Positions 26,588-36,576 of a DNA stretch of 44,196 nucleotides are shown piece after piece. The notes beneath the pieces are model-generated. The model was not told the DNA's origin and did no database searches. It worked only from the letters and a program-made list of their open reading frames with translations. Positions within the stretch are counted from its first letter, which is position 1. Each line of letters starts with the position of its first letter. This stretch comes from Actinomadura sp. CNU-125 (GTDB lineage: Bacteria > Actinomycetota > Actinomycetes > Streptosporangiales > Streptosporangiaceae): the NCBI RefSeq assembly GCF_001942465.1, contig NZ_MKJY01000510.1, positions 1-44,196 on the forward strand, read 5' to 3'. The translations under genes were made by a program, and so were the position numbers.

Positions 26588-28971
26588 ATGGCTCACTTCC
26601 CGTCTCGACCGGCCGGAACGGGCCGGTGACCGGAGTGCGGGCGGCCGCGGCGCGCTACGCGGGCGCCCGGGTGGCCCGGGTGGAGGATCCGCGGCTGCTC
26701 ACCGGCCACGGCACCTACGTCGACGACGTGGTCCGGCCCGGGATGCTGCACGCGTGCTTCGTCCGCAGCCCGCTCGCCCGCGCCCGGATCACCGGCGTGG
26801 ACGCGGCCGAGGCGCTCGCGCTCGACGGCGTGCACGCGGTGTTCACCGCGTCGGACCTGAACCCGGACGTGCGGGAAGCCTGGTACACCCTGATCGGCAA
26901 GGACGTCCCCGACACCCCGCGGCCGCCGCTGGCCGAGGGCGAGGTCCGCTTCGTCGGGGACCCGGTCGCGCTGGTCGTCGCCGCCGACCGCTACATCGCC
27001 GAGGACGCCGCCGAGCTGGTGTTCGTGGACTACGAGCCGCTGCCGCCGGTCCCCGACTACGCGACCGCGCGCGAATCCGGCGAGCCGGTGCACGCCGAGT
27101 ACCCGGAGAACGTCGCCGGGACGCTCGGCGGCCCGCCCCTGGACGACCTCGCCCCGGTCTTCGACGAGGCGGCGCTGGTGGTGCGCGAGACGATCCACCA
27201 GCAGGCGTACGCGCAGGTGCCCATCGAGACGCGCGGGATGGTCGCGGAGTGGTCCGCGCCGTCCGGCGAGCTGACGATCTGGACCGCGACCCAGTCGCCG
27301 CACGAGGTGCGGCTGTTCTGCTCCCGGCTGCTCGGGCTGCCGGAGCAGCGCGTCCGGGTCGTGATGCGCGACACCGGCGGCGGCTTCGGGCAGAAGGTCG
27401 CCCCGCAGCGCGAGGACATGTGCGTCATGCTGGCCGCGCGCAAGGTGCCCGGCGCGCTGAAGTGGATCGAGGACCGCCGGGAGAACCTCATGGCGGCCGG
27501 GCAGGCGCGGCACTCGCACGCCGACGTGCACCTGGCCTTCGAAGCGGACGGGACGATCACGGCCGCGGCGATCGACTACGTGCAGGACGTCGGCGCCTAC
27601 CCGACGCCGTGGCCCGTCGGGACGGCCGCGGCCGTCGGGATGTTCTTCCCCGGGCCGTACCGGGTGCCGCGGGGCACCTGGACGTCGACGTCGGTGTTCT
27701 CCAACACCGCCGGGCTCAACGCCTACCGGGGCCCGTGGCAGATGGAGTCGCTGGCGCGCGAGGTGCTGATGGACGTCGCGGCGCGCCGCCTGGGCATGGA
27801 CCCGGCCGAGCTGCGCCGCCGGAACCTGCTGCGCCGGGACGAACTGCCGTACACCAACCCGAACGGGATGCCCTACAGCGACGTCACGCCGCTGGAGACG
27901 TTCGAGCAGGCGCTGGAGATGCTCGACTACGACGCCTTCCGCAAGGAGCAGGAGCGGGCCCGCGCCGACGGCCGGTACCTCGGCGTCGGCACCTGCACCT
28001 ACGTCGAGCCCACCACCGCCGCGATGGCGCTGCACGCCACCGAGGGCGCGACGATCCGCATCGAGCCGTCCGGCAAGGTCAACGTGTACGTCTCGGGCGG
28101 ATCGAGCGGCAACAGCATCGAGACGACCGTCGTGCAGCTCACCGCGGACGAGCTGGGCGTCGACATCGCCGACGTCAGCACCATCCAGGGCGACACGGCG
28201 ATCACCCCGTTCGGCGGCGGCGCGGCCGGCAGCCGGTCGGGGTCGATGACGGCGGGCGCCGTCGGCGTCACGGCGGCGGTGCTGCGCGAGCGGATCACCG
28301 CGATCGCCGCGCACAAGCTGGAGGCGGCCCCGGACGACATCGAGCTGACCGGCGGACGGGCGCGCGTGCGCGGCGTGCCGGACGCGGAGGTGTCGCTGGC
28401 CGAGATCGCCGAGACCGCCTACTTCCAGCCCGAGGCCCTGCCGCCCGGGGTGCCGCCCGGCCTGGAGCACAGCGGCCGGTACCACCCCGACAACCCGATA
28501 ATCTTCGCCAACGCGACGCACCTGTGCACCTGCGAGGTGGACGTCGTGACCGGCCAGGTCACGCTGCTGCGCTACATCGTCAGCGAGGACTGCGGCCCGA
28601 TGATCAACCCGAACGTCGTCGAGGGGCAGATCGCGGGCGGCGTCGTCCAGGGGATCGGCGGCGCCCTGTACGAGCACCTCGCATATGACGAGGAGGGCAA
28701 CCCGATCGCCACCACGTTCATGGACTACCTCCTGCCCACGGCCGCGGAGGTGCCGACCATCGAGTACGGCCACATCGAGACGCCCGCGGCGGGACCCGGC
28801 GGCTACAAGGGCGTCGGCGAGGGCGGCGCGATCGGCGCGCCCCCGGCGGTGGTGAACGCCGTCGCCGACGCGCTCGCCCCGTTCGGCGCGGAGATCACCC
28901 GGCTGCCGCTCACCCCGGAGTCGATCGTCGCGCTGGTCCGCGCCGCGGACGGACGGGCGGTGACGCGATGA
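26588..28971 (+). CDS. Xanthine dehydrogenase/CoxL-like molybdenum hydroxylase, large subunit
   Basis: 781 residues if read from GTG 26626. The best ribosome site (AGGAGG, 26573-26578) instead serves ATG 26588, whose frame ends after 13 codons at a TGA overlapping that GTG. Either a missing base joins the two, or a short upstream ORF couples translation. Motifs are VARVEDPRLLTGHGTYVDD, the Mo-cofactor loop GGGFGQK at 251-257 and the catalytic Glu732 in KGVGEGGAIG. The active-site loop is NAYRGPWQ (365-372), not the AYxCSFR of form I CO dehydrogenase nor AYRGAGR of form II, so CO is unlikely to be the substrate. It overlaps the medium-subunit gene by four bases. It probably hydroxylates an aldehyde, heterocycle or other hydrophobic substrate. 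Confidence 0.88.
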
Positions 28972-29835
28972 AACCGGCCGCCTTCGACTACCACGCGCCG
29001 ACCGACGCCGGGGAAGCCGTCGCGCTGCTGTCGGACCTCGGCGAGGACGCCAAGATCATCGCGGGCGGGCAGAGCCTCGTCCCCATGCTCGCGCTGCGCC
29101 TGTCGGTCCCCGAGCACCTGGTCGACCTGCGCCGCATCGGCGGCCTGCGCGGCATCGAACGCCGCGACGGCGTCCTGCGGATCGGCGCCTGCACCACCCA
29201 GGCCATGATCGAACGGTCCGCCGAGGTGGCCCGCGACGTCCCGCTGCTCGCCCGCGCGACCCCGCTGATCGGGCACTTCCAGATCCGCAACCGCGGCACG
29301 ATCGGCGGATCCCTCGCGCACGCCGACGCCGCCGCCGAGTACCCGGCGGTCGCGCTGGCGCTCGGCGCCCGCATCCACGCGCGGTCGCCGCGCGGCGAGC
29401 GGACCGTCCCGGCCGACGAGTTCTTCACCGGCATGTGGACCACCGAGTTGGCGGAGGACGAGCTGCTGACCGCGGTCGACTTCCCCGTCCGGGACGGACG
29501 CGGCGGGTTCGCCGTCGAGGAGTTCGCGCCGCCGCGGCGGGGACTTCGCGATCGCGGGCGCCGCCGTCGCCGTCGAACTCGACGACGCCGGTGTGGTCCG
29601 CCGCTGCGGCATCGGCCTGTTCGGGCTCGGCTCGACACCGCTGCGCGCCGCCGCGGCGGAGGCCGCCGTCACCGGAACCGCCGCCGCCGACATCGACGCC
29701 GACGACGTCGGGCGCACCGCCGCCGCCGAGCCGGACACGGTCCCGGCCGACCTGCACGCGTCCGCCGATCACCGCAGGAACGTCGGGGCCGTCGTGGTGA
29801 CGCGCGCTGGCGACGAGCCGTCCAGGAGGCCGCCC

Positions 29836-29843
<8 letters not shown>
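28968..29843 (+). CDS. FAD-binding medium subunit of the Mo hydroxylase (CoxM-like), frame broken twice
   Basis: About 291 residues. The N-terminal half has FDYHAPTDAGEAVALLSDLG, the FAD-pyrophosphate loop AGGQSLVPMLALRL, and HFQIRNRGTIGGSLAHADAA, the two FAD motifs of the family. The frame changes near 29535-29542 (GDFAIAGAAVAVELDDAG in the next frame) and must return near 29805 to reach the TGA at 29841-29843 (VQEAAHA). It carries electrons from the Mo site and Fe-S clusters to the final acceptor. The start overlaps the large-subunit stop, and the small-subunit ATG lies inside its last codons. Confidence 0.85.
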
Positions 29844-30354
<511 letters not shown>

Positions 30355-30392
30355 ACCTCGACCCCCCACCTCCCGAGAGAGAAGAGGACCCG

Positions 30393-31229
30393 ATGCCCGG
30401 ACGACTCGAAGGCAAGGTGGCCTTCATCACCGGCGCCGCGCGCGGCCAGGGACGCAGCCACGCGGTGCGGCTCGCGCAGGAGGGCGCCGACATCATCGCC
30501 GTCGACGTCTGCAAGCAGATCGACACCGTCCCCATCCCCATGTCCACCCCCGAGGACCTGGAGGAGACCGTCGCCCTGGTCGAGGCGACCGGCCGCAAGA
30601 TCGTCGCCGCCCAGGCGGACGTGCGCGACCTCGACGCGCTGAAGGCGGCCGTCGACGACGGCGTCGGGCGGCTCGGCCGGCTCGACATCATCGTCGCCAA
30701 CGCGGGCCTCGCCGCCAGCGGCGACGAGATCCACAAGATGGACGAGAAGCTCTGGCACGACTCGATCGGCGTGAACCTGACCGGCGTCTGGCACACCGGC
30801 AAGGCCGCGATCCAGCACATCATCGACGGCGGCCGCGGCGGCGCGATCGTCCTGACCAGCTCCGTCGGCGGCCTGAAGGCCCACCCGAACATCGCCAACT
30901 ACGTCGCGTCCAAGCACGGCGTCGTCGGCCTGATGCGCTCCATGGCGGTGGAACTCGCGCAGTACAGCATCCGGGTCAACTCGGTGCACCCCACGCAGGT
31001 GAACACGCCGATGCTCATGAACGACATGACGTACCGGATGTTCCGCCCGGATCTGGAGAACCCGACCCAGGAGGACATGGCGCCGATCTCGCAGATGATG
31101 AACGCGCTTCCCGTCCCGTGGGTGGAGCCCGAGGACATCAGCAACGCGATCCTCTTCCTGGTCTCCGACGACAGCCGCTACATCACGGGCGTCCCGCTGC
31201 CGATCGACGCGGGGTCGATGCTCAAGTAG
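30393..31229 (+). CDS. Mycofactocin-coupled SDR-family oxidoreductase
   Basis: 278 residues from an ATG with AGAGGA upstream. The nucleotide-binding motif is TGAARGQGRSHAVRLAQEGA (13-32). It is followed by the family-specific insert IAVDVCKQIDTVPIPMSTPE, which marks the mycofactocin-coupled SDR group with non-exchangeable NAD. The catalytic residues are Ser156/Ser157 in LTSSVGG and Tyr170/Lys174 in NYVASKHG. It should oxidise an alcohol or carbonyl, handing electrons to the redox peptide mycofactocin. It therefore implies that a mycofactocin biosynthesis cluster exists elsewhere in the genome. It sits between the Mo hydroxylase and the P450. Confidence 0.9.
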   Translation: MPGRLEGKVAFITGAARGQGRSHAVRLAQEGADIIAVDVCKQIDTVPIPMSTPEDLEETVALVEATGRKIVAAQADVRDLDALKAAVDDGVGRLGRLDIIVANAGLAASGDEIHKMDEKLWHDSIGVNLTGVWHTGKAAIQHIIDGGRGGAIVLTSSVGGLKAHPNIANYVASKHGVVGLMRSMAVELAQYSIRVNSVHPTQVNTPMLMNDMTYRMFRPDLENPTQEDMAPISQMMNALPVPWVEPEDISNAILFLVSDDSRYITGVPLPIDAGSMLK

Positions 31230-31271
31230 CCCGGCTCGGAAACAGCTTTCACCGACATGCGAGGAGAGCAC

Positions 31272-32464
31272 GTGCCAACCGACGAGCCGCTCTACTGGGA
31301 CCCCTACGACACGCGGTTCGCCCGCGACCCCTACCCGACCTACAAGCGGCTCCGGGACGAGGCGCCGCTGTACTACAACGAGAAGCACGACTTCTACGCG
31401 GTGAGCCGGTACGCCGACATCGAGCGCGGCCTGCCCGACTGGCGGACGTTCTCCTCGGCGCGCGGCGGGATCCTGGAGATGGTCAAGTCCGGCATCGAGT
31501 TGCCCCCCGGGACGCTCATCTTCGAGGACCCCGAGATCCACGACGTGCACCGGCGGCTGCTCGTCCGGGTCTTCACCCCCCGCCGGATCGCCGAACTGGA
31601 ACCGCAGGTGCGCGACTACTGCGTCCGCACCCTCGACCCGCTCGTCGGCACCGGCGACTTCGACCTGATCCGCGAGGTCAGCGCCGAACTGCCGATGCGG
31701 GTGATCGGGATGCTGCTGGGCATTCCGGAGGCGGACCAGGAGGCCATCCGCGACTCCGCCGACGAGAGCCTGCGCACCGAGGCCGGCGGCCAGATGGACG
31801 TCCAGAACCAGGCGATCATGAGCGGCGACCTCTTCCGCGAGTACATCGAATGCGCGCGAAGAACCCGTCGGACGACCTCATGACCCGTCTGCTGACCACG
31901 GAGTTCGAGGACGAGGACGGCAAGACCCGCACGCTCACCCACGACGAGGCCATCGTCTACACCACCGTCGTCGCCGGGGCGGGCAACGAGACCACCGGGC
32001 GGCTCATCGGCTGGCTCGGCTCGGTGCTCGCGCAGAACCCCGACCAGCGGCAGGCGCTCGTGGACGACCCGGCGCTGATCCCCGGCGCGATCGAGGAGGT
32101 GCTGCGCTACGAGCCGCCCGGCCCGTTCATCGCCCGGTACGTCACGCAGGACGTCGAGTACCACGGCCGGACGATCCCGGAGGGCAGCGCGATGATGTTC
32201 ATCGTCGGCGCCGCCAACCGCGACGAGAACCGCTACCCCGACCCCGACCGGTTCGACGTCCGCCGCCAGGTCGGCCAGCAGCTGACCTTCGGCCTCGGCG
32301 TCCACTACTGCCTCGGCGCCGCGCTCGCCCGGCTGGAGGGACGGGTGGCGCTGGAGGAGATCCTGCGCCGCTTCCCCCGGTGGGAGGTGGACTGGGACGG
32401 CGCCGAGCTGGCGCAGACCTCGACAGTGCGGGGCTGGGAGACCCTGCCATTGATCATCGGCTGA
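31272..32464 (+). CDS. Cytochrome P450, one frameshift
   Basis: About 397 residues, one missing base near 31848-31855 (the frame moves from REYIE to MRAKNPSDDLMTRLL). GTG 31272 is chosen because GAGGAG lies just upstream. Motifs: DPYPTYKRLRDEAPLYYNE, I-helix VVAGAGNETTGRLIGWLG (about 235-250), ExxR in EEVLRYEPPGPFI, and the heme-binding loop FGLGVHYCLGAALARLEG with Cys about 347. The family is soluble bacterial class I, fed by ferredoxin. No ferredoxin gene is adjacent. Context with the mycofactocin SDR and mce genes suggests hydroxylation of a hydrophobic, possibly terpene or steroid-like, substrate (inference). Confidence 0.88.
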
Positions 32465-32515
32465 TCGCGGGCCGCCGAGTTCCCGCCCCGGCACGCAACT
32501 TCCGCGCCGCGCGCC

Positions 32516-32544
32516 GGGGCGGGTCCGCGAAGCGGGCCCGCCCC
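32516..32544. terminator. Hairpin between the P450 and TetR genes
   Basis: Arms GGGGCGGGTCCGC (32516-32528) and GCGGGCCCGCCCC (32532-32544) pair at 12 of 13 positions around GAA, with a T/G at the odd position. It lies between the convergent P450 and TetR genes and can stop both transcripts. TCG follows rather than a T-run. Confidence 0.7.
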
Positions 32545-32568
32545 TCGAAGAGCGAGTCGTCCAGAAGG

Positions 32569-33198
32569 TCAGGACGCCCGGGACGTCTCCTGGGCCGCGG
32601 CGGCGAGGGGCCCGGACATGAGGCCCGGGACGAGCCAGCGGCGCAGGAACGGACGCGGATCGGCGCGGGTGGCCTCGGGCACGGCGAGAAAGGACAGCAG
32701 CATGCGCATGAAGAACTCGGCGAGGCTTTCCAGCTCGGTGTCGTCGTAGCCGAGCGCGGGCCAGTCGATCTTCAACCGGGTGAGGAAGGACTTCATCTCG
32801 GTCAGCGCGACATCGGAGAGGATGGCGGACGCGAGGCCGATCGTGTGCCCCGTGGTCAGCTGCATCCCGACGTACGGTTCGCGGGGCAGCTGCTCCACGG
32901 CGCGGGCGAGCACCTCGACGATGATCTCGGCCGGGACGGTCAGCGAGTCGACCTCCGCGGCCATCCGCGCCTCGAACTCGCCCGCGGCGGCCAGGCCCGC
33001 GGCCTCCATCAGCTCGTCGAGGTTGCGGTAGTACCGGTACACGGTCGCGCGCGTGACGCCGAGGTCCTCGGCGACCTGCGTGAAGCCGACCTTGCGCGCG
33101 CCGAGCCGGTCCACGCACCGGATCATCGCCCCGATGATCCGCCGCCGGGCCTCGTCGTCGTCACGAGGAGGGTCGCCCCGCCAGCCGTGCGTGCGCAT
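32569..33198 (-). CDS. TetR-family transcriptional regulator
   Basis: 209 residues. Its ATG follows GGGGGAG by about eight bases. The N-terminal HTH is GARKVGFTQVAEDLGVTRAT, VYRYYRNLDELMEAAGL (about 34-67), typical of TetR; the rest is the ligand-binding helical domain. It lies directly downstream of the Mce-associated gene (14 bases), so it is the last gene of the mce operon and also convergent with the P450 operon. A good TetR-type palindrome lies at the mce promoter (42661-42691). That it binds there, or at the 26516 dyad, is inference. Confidence 0.88.
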   Translation of the reverse strand: MRTHGWRGDPPRDDDEARRRIIGAMIRCVDRLGARKVGFTQVAEDLGVTRATVYRYYRNLDELMEAAGLAAAGEFEARMAAEVDSLTVPAEIIVEVLARAVEQLPREPYVGMQLTTGHTIGLASAILSDVALTEMKSFLTRLKIDWPALGYDDTELESLAEFFMRMLLSFLAVPEATRADPRPFLRRWLVPGLMSGPLAAAAQETSRAS

Positions 33199-33212
33199 GA
33201 ATGAGCTCCCCC

Positions 33213-34244
33213 TTAAGGGATCGGTTCGGTCGGATCCGTTGGAACGCTACACGGCGGGCGGGCGTGCCCGGCCGCCGGTGGCCCGCGCCCCGGGGCCGGT
33301 GGGCTAGGGAGCGCCGCCGTGCCGGGCAGCCCGCCCGCGCCCGGCAGCCCCGAGCCGCCCGAACCCTTCGCGCCTTCCGAGCCCTCCGCGTCCTCGCCGT
33401 CCGCGCCGGACAGCGGCTTGCCGTTCTCGTCGGTGACCGACTCCGCCCCCGGGCTGAGCAGCGTGATGTTGCCCGCCAGCCACCTGCCCGCGGTGCGCTC
33501 CATGCTGAGCGCGACGGTGGCCCCGGTGTTGCTCTGGACGGACTCGACCGTGGTCACCTTCGTGTTGATGACGACCAGCACGTTGGCGGCCCCGTCCTTG
33601 ATCTCGCCGGGGTAGATGTCGTTGATGTGCGCCTGGGAGCTGACCTTGTTCTTCGTGAAGTACGTGGTGAGGGTTTCGGCGGTGGGCCGGATCGAGTCGG
33701 CGGCCTTCTCGGTGAGCAGCGGGTACTTCGCCTTGAAGGACTCGTCCATGCGCCGATAGTCCCAGTTGAAGAAGGTGCCCGCGACCTTGCTCGCCGCGCC
33801 GACCAGCTCCCGGCGCGTGTCGGCCTCGCCGGCGAGGTCGTTCCGGTCCTGCCAGACGACGGCGAGCCCCGCGGTCACCGCGACCAGCGCGACCGTCGGG
33901 ACGACCCGCAGCGCGACCCGGGTCCGCGGCCCGAACCGGACCCGCCGCCGCCGGAGACCACGCTTCCCGCCCGCGCCCTTGCCCGCGTCCTCGCGTTCTT
34001 CCGTGCCCGCGCTCTCGTCCTCGCCCACCTCCTCGGGCGCGGCTCCGGCCTTGTCTTCGGGCTCGCCCTCGGCCTTGCCGAAGGACGCGGCGAGGACGGC
34101 GGCCGGGACCTTCGGCGGCCTGCGGCGCGCGGAGCCGTTGCTCCCGCCGCCCTTCCCGGCCACGAACGTCAGGCCGTACTCGTAGACGGCCGGGGCGTCC
34201 CCGTCCCCGCCGGCCTCGGGCTTCGCGGAAATGTCGGCCTTCAT
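33213..34244 (-). CDS. Mce-associated membrane protein
   Basis: 343 residues as read. Starts at ATG 34244 with GGAGGAGG upstream, overlapping the mceF stop. A long charged, low-complexity N-terminus (about 1-105, with many Glu, Gly and Lys) precedes one membrane segment VVPTVALVAVTAGLAVVW and an outer domain with NWDYRRMDESFKAKYPLL, TEKAADSIRPTAETLTTYFT and HINDIYPGEIKDGAANVLVV, the pattern of Mce-associated (Mam/Mas) proteins that stabilise the Mce complex. The Pro-rich last 30 residues may result from a late frame error; a TAG in another frame at 33305-33307 would end the protein near LPGTAALP. Confidence 0.82.
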   Translation of the reverse strand: MKADISAKPEAGGDGDAPAVYEYGLTFVAGKGGGSNGSARRRPPKVPAAVLAASFGKAEGEPEDKAGAAPEEVGEDESAGTEEREDAGKGAGGKRGLRRRRVRFGPRTRVALRVVPTVALVAVTAGLAVVWQDRNDLAGEADTRRELVGAASKVAGTFFNWDYRRMDESFKAKYPLLTEKAADSIRPTAETLTTYFTKNKVSSQAHINDIYPGEIKDGAANVLVVINTKVTTVESVQSNTGATVALSMERTAGRWLAGNITLLSPGAESVTDENGKPLSGADGEDAEGSEGAKGSGGSGLPGAGGLPGTAALPSPPAPGRGPPAAGHARPPCSVPTDPTEPIP

Positions 34245-35548
34245 CGGTTCCTCCTCCTCCAGGTCGGACGCCAGGTCGCCCCGAGCATGCTCATGAAGAC
34301 GCGCAGCAGGATCAGCCCCGCCGCGACGGGCGGCAGGTAGACGAGCCACGGCGTGCCGTCGTCGCGGTCGTGCCCGGCGCTGTCGCGCACCGGCACCGAG
34401 TCCTGCGCGACCGTGGCCGGATCGCCGCCCGCCCGCGGCGTCGCCGCCGCCGTGGCGCCGGGCTTCGGCGGTTTCTGCCGCTCGGGCAGCTCGATCCCCG
34501 CGCACGTGGGGATGCGCCGGATGTCGGGCAGCGGCGCGAGGTTGCGGTACTCGACGGCGCCCTCGACCGGGCCCGGCGTGATCGCGAAGTTGATGTTGAG
34601 GTTCGGCTCGCCGTTGACGAACGTGACCGCGCCGCGCATGGCCTTCGCGAGCTGCGGCGACCAGGCCAGCCCCTCGTCGAGCGCGGCGACGTTGCCGTCG
34701 GACAGCAGCACCGGCAGCGCCCCGCCGAGCGAGCCGAGCGTGCACTTCGCGGCCGTCTCGGAGTCGCGCAGCAGCCGCGCGAACTTCGCCACCAGGTCGG
34801 GGGAGCCGTCCCGGATCCGGGCGAGGTCCTTCTCGAGGTCGGCGAGCGACGAGGTGACCCCGGCGGTCGCGGCGACGCCCGTCCCGAGTTCGCCGCGCTT
34901 GCCCGCGAGGGTGCCGGTCAGCATGCTCAGGTTGCCGATCAGCTCGTCCAGGACGCGCGTGTCCTTCGCGAACGTGTCGGCGAGCCGCGACGCACCGTCG
35001 ACGGTGACGCCGAGCGTGCCGCCGCGGCCCTCCAGCCCGTCCGCCAGTTCCCGCGTGAGGACCCGCAGGTTCTTCGGGTCGAGCCCGTTGACGGCGTCGG
35101 TCACGGCGTCGAACAGGTCGCCGTACGTCCGGGACACGCTCGTCCGGGACAGCGGTATGACCTCGCCGGGACGCATCGGCGGCGCGTCCAGCCGTCCCTG
35201 CCCCGGTGAGAGGTCCACGTACGGTTCGCCGATCGCGGACTTGAGCCCGGCGGCGGCGGTCGCACCCCGCGGGACGTGCTCGCCCTTGTCGATGACGAGG
35301 TCGACCACCACCTTGCTCTGCTCCAGCCGGACGGAGCCGATCTCCCCGACCGCGACGCCGAGGTAGGTGACGTCGAAGCCCGCCTGGAGCCCCGGCGACC
35401 GCTCGAACTGCGCGGTGATGCGGTACGGGCGCGAGAACGGGTCGAGTTCGAGCACGTTGCGCACCGCCCACACCGTCAGGATCACCCCGAGGAGCACGAA
35501 GACCACGAGGTTGAGCTGGATGCGGTCGAGCTTGACGCGGCGCCTCAT
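34241..35548 (-). CDS. mceF: Mce family protein, sixth of the operon (MceF-like)
   Basis: 435 residues from ATG 35548, which overlaps the mceE stop. One N-terminal membrane helix (LNLVVFVLLGVILTVWAV) is followed by the MCE domain (YRITAQFERSPGLQAGFDVT, YLGVAVGEIGSVRLEQSKVV, SAIGEPYVDLSP), then a long helical needle region and a C-terminal Pro-rich part. A second hydrophobic segment, PWLVYLPPVAAGLILLRVF, near the C-terminus is unusual for the family and would anchor both ends. Mce proteins A-F form a tunnel for lipid transfer to the YrbE permease. Confidence in the family is high; the letter rests on operon order. Confidence 0.88.
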   Translation of the reverse strand: MRRRVKLDRIQLNLVVFVLLGVILTVWAVRNVLELDPFSRPYRITAQFERSPGLQAGFDVTYLGVAVGEIGSVRLEQSKVVVDLVIDKGEHVPRGATAAAGLKSAIGEPYVDLSPGQGRLDAPPMRPGEVIPLSRTSVSRTYGDLFDAVTDAVNGLDPKNLRVLTRELADGLEGRGGTLGVTVDGASRLADTFAKDTRVLDELIGNLSMLTGTLAGKRGELGTGVAATAGVTSSLADLEKDLARIRDGSPDLVAKFARLLRDSETAAKCTLGSLGGALPVLLSDGNVAALDEGLAWSPQLAKAMRGAVTFVNGEPNLNINFAITPGPVEGAVEYRNLAPLPDIRRIPTCAGIELPERQKPPKPGATAAATPRAGGDPATVAQDSVPVRDSAGHDRDDGTPWLVYLPPVAAGLILLRVFMSMLGATWRPTWRRRNR

Positions 35549-36568
35549 CGGTTCGGCCCCAGCATGTCGACGAAGTTCGGCGAGCGACGAGGGCGACTCG
35601 CCGCCGGCCTCGGTGGCGGAGCCGTCGAAGTTGATCACGGCATAGGTGAGGAGCTGCCCGTTGTACACCTGCCGCGGCATCCGGCTGACGAACTCCTGCA
35701 GGCGCGTGATCAGGGTGCCGAGTTTCGTCCGGTCGTCGGCCAGCACCTGCATGGACGGGCCGAGCCGCTCCACGATGCTCCGCAGCTCGTCGGTGTACCC
35801 GATCAGCACCGTGTCGTTCACGGTCTTCGCCATGTCCGACAGCGACCGCACCGCGGTAAGGATCTTCTCGCGGTCGTCGGAGAGCACCTGCGTGGTCTCG
35901 GCGAGCCGGCCCGGCAGCCGGCCCAGCGACTCCTCGTGCGCGGCCAGCTTCTCGCCCAGCCCGGCCAGGTCGTCGACGGCCCGGGCGAGCTCCCCGCGAT
36001 GCTTCTCGAAGGTCGCCACCAGTTGCGCGGCGTCGCCGATCATCGCGTTCATCTTCGGGCCGCGCCCGGACAGGGCGGTGGCGGCGGTGTGGACGAGCCC
36101 CGGCGCGTCGCCCGCGGCCAGCGCCCCGACCAGCGGGGCGGCGCCGCCGACGATGTCCTCGAAGCCGGGACTCGTCCCCGCCGAGGCGACCTTCGCGTTG
36201 TCCTCCAGGAACGGGCCCTGGTTCAGCGGCCTGCCCTGCGGCGGCTTGAGCTGCACGTAGTTCTCGCCCAGCAGCGACGTCACCGTGACCTTGGCGGTCG
36301 TCCCGGTGGGGATCTCGACCCCGTCCTTGATCGACATGGTGACGCGGGCGCGGTACCCCGCGGTCCCGCCGCCCACCAGGGTGACGCCGGAGATCGAGCC
36401 GACCTCGACGTCCGCGATCTTCACGCTGTGGCCGGAGACGAGGTTCTGCACGTCGGTGAACTCGGCGGTGAGGGTGAGCGGGCCCGCGGTCGCGGACAGC
36501 GTCTGCAGGGAGCACCCGGACAGGCTGCCGGTCAGCACGAGGACCCCGGCGACAAGGAGGAATCTCAC
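35545..36568 (-). CDS. mceE: Mce family lipoprotein (MceE-like), one frameshift near the end
   Basis: About 340 residues. Starts at GTG 36568 with TAGGAG upstream, nine bases after the mceD stop. The signal RFLLVAGVLVLTGSLSGCS has an LSGC lipobox, so the protein is a lipoprotein, as expected for MceE. MCE domain: LTAEFTDVQNLVSGHSVKIA, GSISGVTLVGGGTAGYRARV and TSLLGENYVQLKPP. The frame must change near 35575 so that the protein ends FVDMLGPNR at the TGA overlapping the mceF start. The frame as given reads on into mceF without a stop, which is not how such operons are built. Confidence 0.87.
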
Positions 36569-36576
36569 GGCGGCTC

